Assembly: GCA_026874595.1 (NCBI GenBank)
Contig: CM049322.1
Location: 57,722,386-57,786,385, forward strand
DNA from: Sipunculus nudus
Lineage: Eukaryota > Annelida > Sipuncula > Golfingiida > Sipunculidae
DNA: 64,000 bases
Reading direction: 5' to 3'
Within the stretch, counting starts at the first letter, position 1, and the number at the start of each line of letters is the position of its first letter. Below are positions 59,386 through 64,000 of the stretch, in pieces. The position numbers and the translations under genes were made by a program. The notes under the pieces are model-generated. The model saw only the letters and a list, made by a program, of their open reading frames with translations, did not search any database and was not told the DNA's origin.

Positions 59386-59777
59386 GGCTTACCAGTTACG
59401 TCACGACGTGCTCTACAGTCTTGAACAGAATGGTTATTACGTTTACACCTGGTGCAAAACATGACTGGTTCAGGTGGGTTCGAATTTTGTTCTGAAACTG
59501 TAGTGTTACTCTTTCGATAGGCAGGAGTGGTTGGTCTACTATGTCTATAGTTTTGGGTTGTTTCGACTTTCGTTAGGCGAGATTCAATACCTTCTAGTTT
59601 TTGTAACACTGTATTGACCATTTGAGAAAGATCACTAAGTGACTGTTGTTGGAAAGTTGGAGAGGGTTTTAAATTGGGTCTCCTAATGTTACCACCCCCA
59701 GGGGAAGGTTTTGATGGAGTCATCATAGGCATATATTCAACCTCGAGCTCCCGGGCTGCACTAAAAAAGAACTTCAA
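59343..59777 (-). CDS. Gag C-terminal part: coiled region and zinc knuckle
   Basis: Plus-1 relative to the upstream gag frame. It holds a predicted coiled coil (LSDLSQMVNTVLQKLEGIESRL), a basic Thr/Pro-rich stretch and a CX2CX4HX4C knuckle (CTRCKRNNHSVQDC) near 59420-59461, the nucleocapsid signature. It has no ATG of its own at its start; it is entered from the upstream frame at the T6 run (59763-59768). It ends at TAG 59343 after the minus-1 frameshift site. Confidence 0.85.
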   Translation of the reverse strand: MKFFFSAARELEVEYMPMMTPSKPSPGGGNIRRPNLKPSPTFQQQSLSDLSQMVNTVLQKLEGIESRLTKVETTQNYRHSRPTTPAYRKSNTTVSEQNSNPPEPVMFCTRCKRNNHSVQDCRARRDVTGKPLNSGPPAPVSGRT

Positions 59778-60702
59778 AGGACGTACCCGATTTTAACGTG
59801 GGACGTAGGGCATCTTTCACGGGTTGATAGAGGTCATTTAATCCATACCAGAATCTGGAACATAGACTGCTACGAGCCTCGTGGTCTGAGATTGCACCCC
59901 GTTGCTTTAAACTGTGTAGAAGCTTTTGAATACGACAGCCCCATTTAACGATGGTCTCCCCAGTTTCTTGTTGGGCCCCATAATACTGCTCTCTTATCAT
60001 ATTAATGTCTACCACCTCTCCAAACGTGAGGTCTAAGTGGTGGATCAAATCAGTAAGAGGGGCAGATGGGTCCAGGTAAAGAAGAACCTCCGCGGCTGAA
60101 CCTCTAAGGGACAGTCTAATTGCCTCCTCTATATCTTGGTGGCGGTAACATCTGTTATCTAAGAGACAGTCAACTTGGTAACGCCACTGGCGAAAAGGGG
60201 TGTCTTTTGTTTGGGGGTCACCGGAAAATGTGGGTAAACGTGGTTTCTGGGACATTGTATACACTAGGTTAGGACCCATGGCAGCGCCCTCTGGGGAAGA
60301 AGGGATCCTCTGATAAGCCATCCTATCCTCTATTTTATGCTTTAATCTGTTAAGATTGTCAGAGGACAGTCTATCTAGAAAAATATCTAGCGGATCTGTC
60401 AAGGATGATTTCCCCTCAGTGATCAATTCTCGTATACAGTCCTCATGATCGGTTGTGGCAGCTTTTACTTTTAGTGACACAGCTCCCGATGGAGTCTGCC
60501 ATTCACCAAAACTGGGAGAACTAAGAACCTTGGTAACTGCGGATGAGGAGGCAAAGACAATGAAAGCCTGGTCCGGACTAGAGTCTGAAGGAACCAGCAA
60601 CACATGCTCCACGTCACCCGCATTACCAAAGTGATCCCCGAGTTCTGCTTGCTGCACATCAACTGGTAAGTTATCTACCACAAGGGTGTTTTGGTACTTC
60701 AT
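59761..60702 (-). CDS. Gag N-terminal part: RRM-like domain and PNMA-like capsid
   Basis: 313 codons from ATG 60702-60700 (context CACTATGA). Residues 1-75 look like an RNA-recognition fold: an NTLVVDNLP strand resembling RNP2, a QAELGDHFG helix and a QAFIVFASS strand resembling RNP1. Residues about 150-310 resemble the capsid of the PNMA/Ty3 type (LPTFSGDPQTKDTPFRQW, LRGSAAEVLLYL, LDLTFGEV, ETIVKWGCRIQKLL, CSRFWYGLN). PNMA proteins also place an RNA-binding fold before their capsid. The frame ends at TAG right after CTTTTT; the nucleocapsid continues in the plus-1 frame. Confidence 0.8.
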   Translation of the reverse strand: MKYQNTLVVDNLPVDVQQAELGDHFGNAGDVEHVLLVPSDSSPDQAFIVFASSSAVTKVLSSPSFGEWQTPSGAVSLKVKAATTDHEDCIRELITEGKSSLTDPLDIFLDRLSSDNLNRLKHKIEDRMAYQRIPSSPEGAAMGPNLVYTMSQKPRLPTFSGDPQTKDTPFRQWRYQVDCLLDNRCYRHQDIEEAIRLSLRGSAAEVLLYLDPSAPLTDLIHHLDLTFGEVVDINMIREQYYGAQQETGETIVKWGCRIQKLLHSLKQRGAISDHEARSSLCSRFWYGLNDLYQPVKDALRPTLKSGTSFEVLF

Positions 60703-61673
60703 AGTGGTGAGATCAAAGTTCTGTTTAGTTAGGTAAACAACTACAATGCAGTCAGTTACACTACAATCTAAGTTACACTACCGCTTAAAATCTAATAACA
60801 CTACCGCTTAAAATCTAATAATTTATCTAGGTGAAGCTAAGCTTATCTTCATGTGAAGTATCCCATTTTCTAGCCTACTAGGTGATCATTAAATAAAATA
60901 CCAGTACCGAACCTAGTATAAAATATACAAGGTCAGCTTACCTCTGTACAGGAGTACGTGAATCTAAAAAGCAACTGGATTAGTGAACATTAATGTTTAC
61001 ATAACAAAACTATCAGATATTAAAACAATTAGATATTAAATATCATAAGTAGTTTTAATTAGATATTAAATATCATAAGTAAACTTGATATGCAACAATG
61101 GGTAATCAAAGTTGCATAATAACAAATAACTAGTGGTGACCCATGTGCTAATAATAAATGTATCTGTATCAAATGTCACAGGTTGGTCACCGAAGTAGAG
61201 GATCACGCTGGATTCACATTAACGTTCAGAGTCTCCACAGTTCTCTTTGGTGTCCTGGGTACACGGCCGGCACTGTTACCCAGATGAGAGTACCGCAAGA
61301 GTGAATGACCGAAAAGTAAAGTCCATCAAATTTTCTTTGACTAAGAAATTCTGAGGCGCGATTCACTTAAACAGTGCACGTAGAAATAAATAACTCCGGA
61401 GAAGTTTTTATTATGCATTGAATGTCCTTGTACTGGCTTCTGCAGTGACGGAACATCCACGCAAACAACTGTCACTTAAACAGGGGTGACGTCGATAAAC
61501 TATCATGTTCAGTGGGACACAATAACCGCAAACGAAACGGCAGTTCATGCAGGCCACGACAAATCATGCAGGCCGTCTCCACATGGGTGCCCGGGGTCCA
61601 AGGACTGGAGGCCCATTCATGAGAGTGCGTCCAACCGGAAGTCTACCTGGAGTATCAGTGTCCAGCTGCGAAA
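60703..61673 (-). other. Retrotransposon 5' leader
   Basis: About 970 bp between the primer-binding site and the gag ATG; probably contains the packaging region. It holds two adjacent copies of ACTACCGCTTAAAATCTAATAA (60777-60821, split by position) and two copies of TTAGATATTAAATATCATAAGTA (around 61030-61080). No upstream coding region was identified. Confidence 0.7.
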
Positions 61674-61695
61674 TCGAATCCTGCAGGCTGCGCCA
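61674..61695 (-). promoter_or_regulatory. Primer-binding site, tRNA-Ser-like
   Basis: The plus strand here reads as the 3' end of a tRNA: T-loop TCGAAT, T-stem CCTGC, eight further bases with discriminator G, then CCA, 22 nt in all, one base from the LTR. The G discriminator and GCAGG T-stem are usual for eukaryotic tRNA-Ser; the isoacceptor is inferred. Confidence 0.75.
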
Positions 61696-61696
61696 G

Positions 61697-64000
61697 TGTC
61701 GCGGGCGGGCGGTAAGGCGGGGTCTGGTTCGAGGCCCACTCGCACACACACAAATGGTAAACGACACGCAGCTGACACTTGACGACTGTTTATTCTGCAA
61801 CAAAGTGGACAAGATCAGAATCGACGTGTTGTCGAAAGCATGACATGAGGCTGGACTCACGTGATCATATTGTTTACAAATATTGGACTGCTCATTATAA
61901 TGTATATAAAGGTACTCAACATATTGTTTACAAATACTGGATTGCTTATTAAACTGTATATAAATATACTCAAATGCAATGTATGCATCTGCAACAAGTA
62001 CACAAGATATTCATTAAGGTAGGTTTACCTGAAATCTTCACTGCATGTTATTATAACCATGTTATTATTATAACCATGTTATTATACATATCTTTTAAAC
62101 AACTAGTCTCATACTATCTAACATCTTGTGTGTACATATCTATCAATCTTTATCTCAAACCCTCATCTAGTTTTATATTTGTTTACATCTAACTATTCAT
62201 ACACATTATGTTTGTGTACAACTATACACAAACAATACCACTAAGATTTCACTTCGTTTATATCTTCTATCTATAATAACATACATTAAGTATACAAATG
62301 TGAAACATCTAGGCTAAGTATCATTCTTAAGTACATAATGTTTTATATTGTTATCATTCAAAGTAATTATGCTATTACAAGATAAAATATAAATATGACC
62401 AATGATTGTAGTAAATTTCTTAGTGAAAACATTCGGGGTGGTTATTTTCTGGGAGTCTATGATGGAAGAGCGAAGGGGGTATCCCACTATATTTGGAGGG
62501 ACGGATAATGGTTGTTTATCTCCCCTAGGAAATTCAAGAAATCTACCTCGGTAAATATTTATTTACTTGTAGGTATGGGATATCTTTGGTTGATCACCCA
62601 TATTAACATTACTTCGTAACATAATAATCGTAACATAATAAATAGAAGGACTAATGTGTGTTATGAAAGGGGAATGGTTTATAAAGGGAACAGCGGGCGA
62701 GAACAACGAGGCCGCCGCGCGCAAACAGGTGGTTCCCGATGACGAATCATCAACATCGCCAGGCGCAGAACGCTTGGTGAAAGTTGTGTATGAATTTAAC
62801 GTGAATTTTGCAGCAGGGCTATCAAAGGTGAGGTTCAAAATCAATAATTAAGTGGAAAGTTACTGGGAGTCAGTCATTGGTCAGTGGTTTTGGTACTTTT
62901 AATGCATAGGATCGTACTTTTATTTAAAGGATCAGATTTTTAAGGCTGAAAGTAACTTGGCATATTCCCACAGTGAGTTCTACCACAATGCTAAGTGGTT
63001 TAAGTTTAAAATACGTTTATGCGAGGTTTATGAACGTTTGTAGGAATTTCTGATACATTTCGCTAACATTTCGTGGTAATTCAAGTTGTCAAAAATAAAA
63101 GAGAGAAGGGGGGGGGGGGGTGTTATGGGTTAGCTCGAATTAGTGCGAGCATCCACCGATAGACGGCAGCACGGTTATAGTCATAACGTCTGCGTTTGTT
63201 TGAGAGAAGGCCGTTGCTGTAGAACCATTTTCTCTTTCGTATTTATGCCGTAGACCCATTTTCTCATTATATTTTATAAAAGAAAATACGATTTTATAGA
63301 ATTATTCAATACGAGTGTTACAATTAGTTCTGTTATGTTTTAAATCCTGTTCACTCAATTCTATGCATTTTCAAGCTTATTTTTAAATATTGCTGATGCC
63401 TTAGGAGTGGGGGGAAAATGATGGATAGACGGAAATAACGGAGGTTAGATGTACCGGTACAGATATAATTGTTTATTGGCCATTCTTTCAGTACCACGTG
63501 GAATTCTATCGGAACACGTGGAGATTATCTAGACACGAGGAAATTATTTGGACACGTGGAAATGCTTTTAGAGGTCAGCAATAATTTGGCATATTGACTT
63601 GTGGTGTGGGTCGCTTTAAAGATTTACAGGAATATTTCACAGGGTTTCCAGTGCAAACAAAGAACTCGAGGTCGAAGGTTCAGAGGTCCCGTAGTAATAA
63701 CGATAATCTTACAAGGATATATAATTAAAGCACCCAGATAGAAAATATTTTAATATTAATTAGGGAATATTATATTGACATTCAATGTATACTTTGGCAT
63801 CTATCTACAACATTTTGAAAATAATTTTACCTACCTGCAACAAAGTGGACAAGATCAGAATCGACGTGTTGTCGAAAGCATGACATGAGGCTGGACTGAC
63901 GTGATGTCCCTAACGGGATCGTCAGTAGGGGCACGTCACGCCCAAGTACCCATGCCATGCGACCTGTCCTATTGTTGCTTTAGGTTTCTCAAAAACCGGT
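61697..64000 (-). repeat. 5' LTR (partial, cut by window end)
   Basis: Same sequence as 52353-54648 with about eight substitutions, a poly-G length difference near 63109 and small indels near 63237 and 63451. Its inner border TGTCGCGGG at 61697 directly adjoins the primer-binding site with one base between. Confidence 0.9.

Larger units (their letters stand above)
52353..64000 (-). mobile_element. Ty3/gypsy LTR retrotransposon with PNMA-like gag (right end outside window)
   Basis: In element sense (minus strand) the order is 5' LTR (64000 and beyond to 61697), tRNA-Ser-like primer site, leader, gag, minus-1 frameshift site, protease, RT, RNase H, integrase, purine tract and 3' LTR (54999-52353). 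The domain order PR-RT-RH-IN is that of Ty3/gypsy. There is no env: only about 50 bp separate the pol stop from the purine tract. The LTRs differ by about eight substitutions and a few indels over 2.3 kb by eye, so the insertion is recent. The coding part carries two stop codons and two homopolymer frame breaks. Confidence 0.9.

Overview
The window looks like nuclear DNA of a marine invertebrate, most likely a mollusc (bivalve-like). It is AT-rich, has many (TA)n microsatellites, carries multi-exon C-type lectin receptor genes with small phase-1 exons, and is packed with element families common in such genomes: Ty3/gypsy, Gmr1-like, DIRS-like, non-LTR, Penelope-like remnants, hAT and other TIR elements, and tRNA-derived SINEs. 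The species assignment is an inference. No bacterial operon, rRNA, intact tRNA gene or CRISPR array was seen.

1-19 kb: gene-poor. It holds tRNA-derived SINEs (about 4.0 and 13.1 kb), local tandem duplications (6.2-7.3, 8.5-8.9, 16.8-17.0 kb), a decayed non-LTR retrotransposon (9.26-11.1 kb, +), an AGGTCA-rich dispersed repeat starting in a hairpin (14.6-15.3 kb), and (TA)n tracts that flank hairpins and hammerhead-like sequences (11.8-12.0 and 16.0-16.3 kb).

19.6-44.4 kb, minus strand: one large gene. I assembled it by matching splice sites and phases. The exons encode a signal peptide (44.4 kb), a first C-type lectin domain (42.8 and 42.2 kb), a second (41.9 and 38.8 kb), a transmembrane helix (38.0 kb), a charged juxtamembrane exon (36.6 kb) and a cytoplasmic tail. 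The tail is built from repeated three-exon cassettes called A, C and B here, adding 63 residues and one tyrosine per complete cassette. Clear cassettes lie at 35 kb (partly broken), 24.7-22.3, 21.5-20.8 and 20.4-19.6 kb, with a decayed one near 25 kb. The introns between cassettes contain a TIR transposon with an internal tandem array, a DIRS-like retroelement, a non-autonomous hAT and a 5'-truncated Gmr1-like element with a probable LTR. A foldback element lies in the intron between the two halves of the second lectin domain.

46.5-50.7 kb, minus strand: a second lectin receptor copy with one lectin domain. Its signal-peptide exon and both domain exons are recognisable, but a TGA replaces the position of a conserved Trp and the transmembrane exon is hard to read in phase, so it is probably a pseudogene.

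52.35-64 kb, minus strand: a young Ty3/gypsy retrotransposon entered a (TA)n tract. Its left LTR is complete (52353-54999, 2647 bp) and its right LTR runs off the window. Between them lie a purine tract, a pol with protease, RT, RNase H and integrase, a canonical T TTA AAC minus-1 frameshift site, a gag with a zinc knuckle and a PNMA-like capsid preceded by an RRM-like N-terminus, a leader of about 1 kb, and a primer-binding site resembling a tRNA-Ser 3' end. The LTRs differ by only about eight substitutions by eye, yet the coding region has two stop codons and two homopolymer frame breaks. Each LTR also contains a 71-bp direct repeat about 2 kb apart, an E-box ladder and an exon-like GC-rich island.
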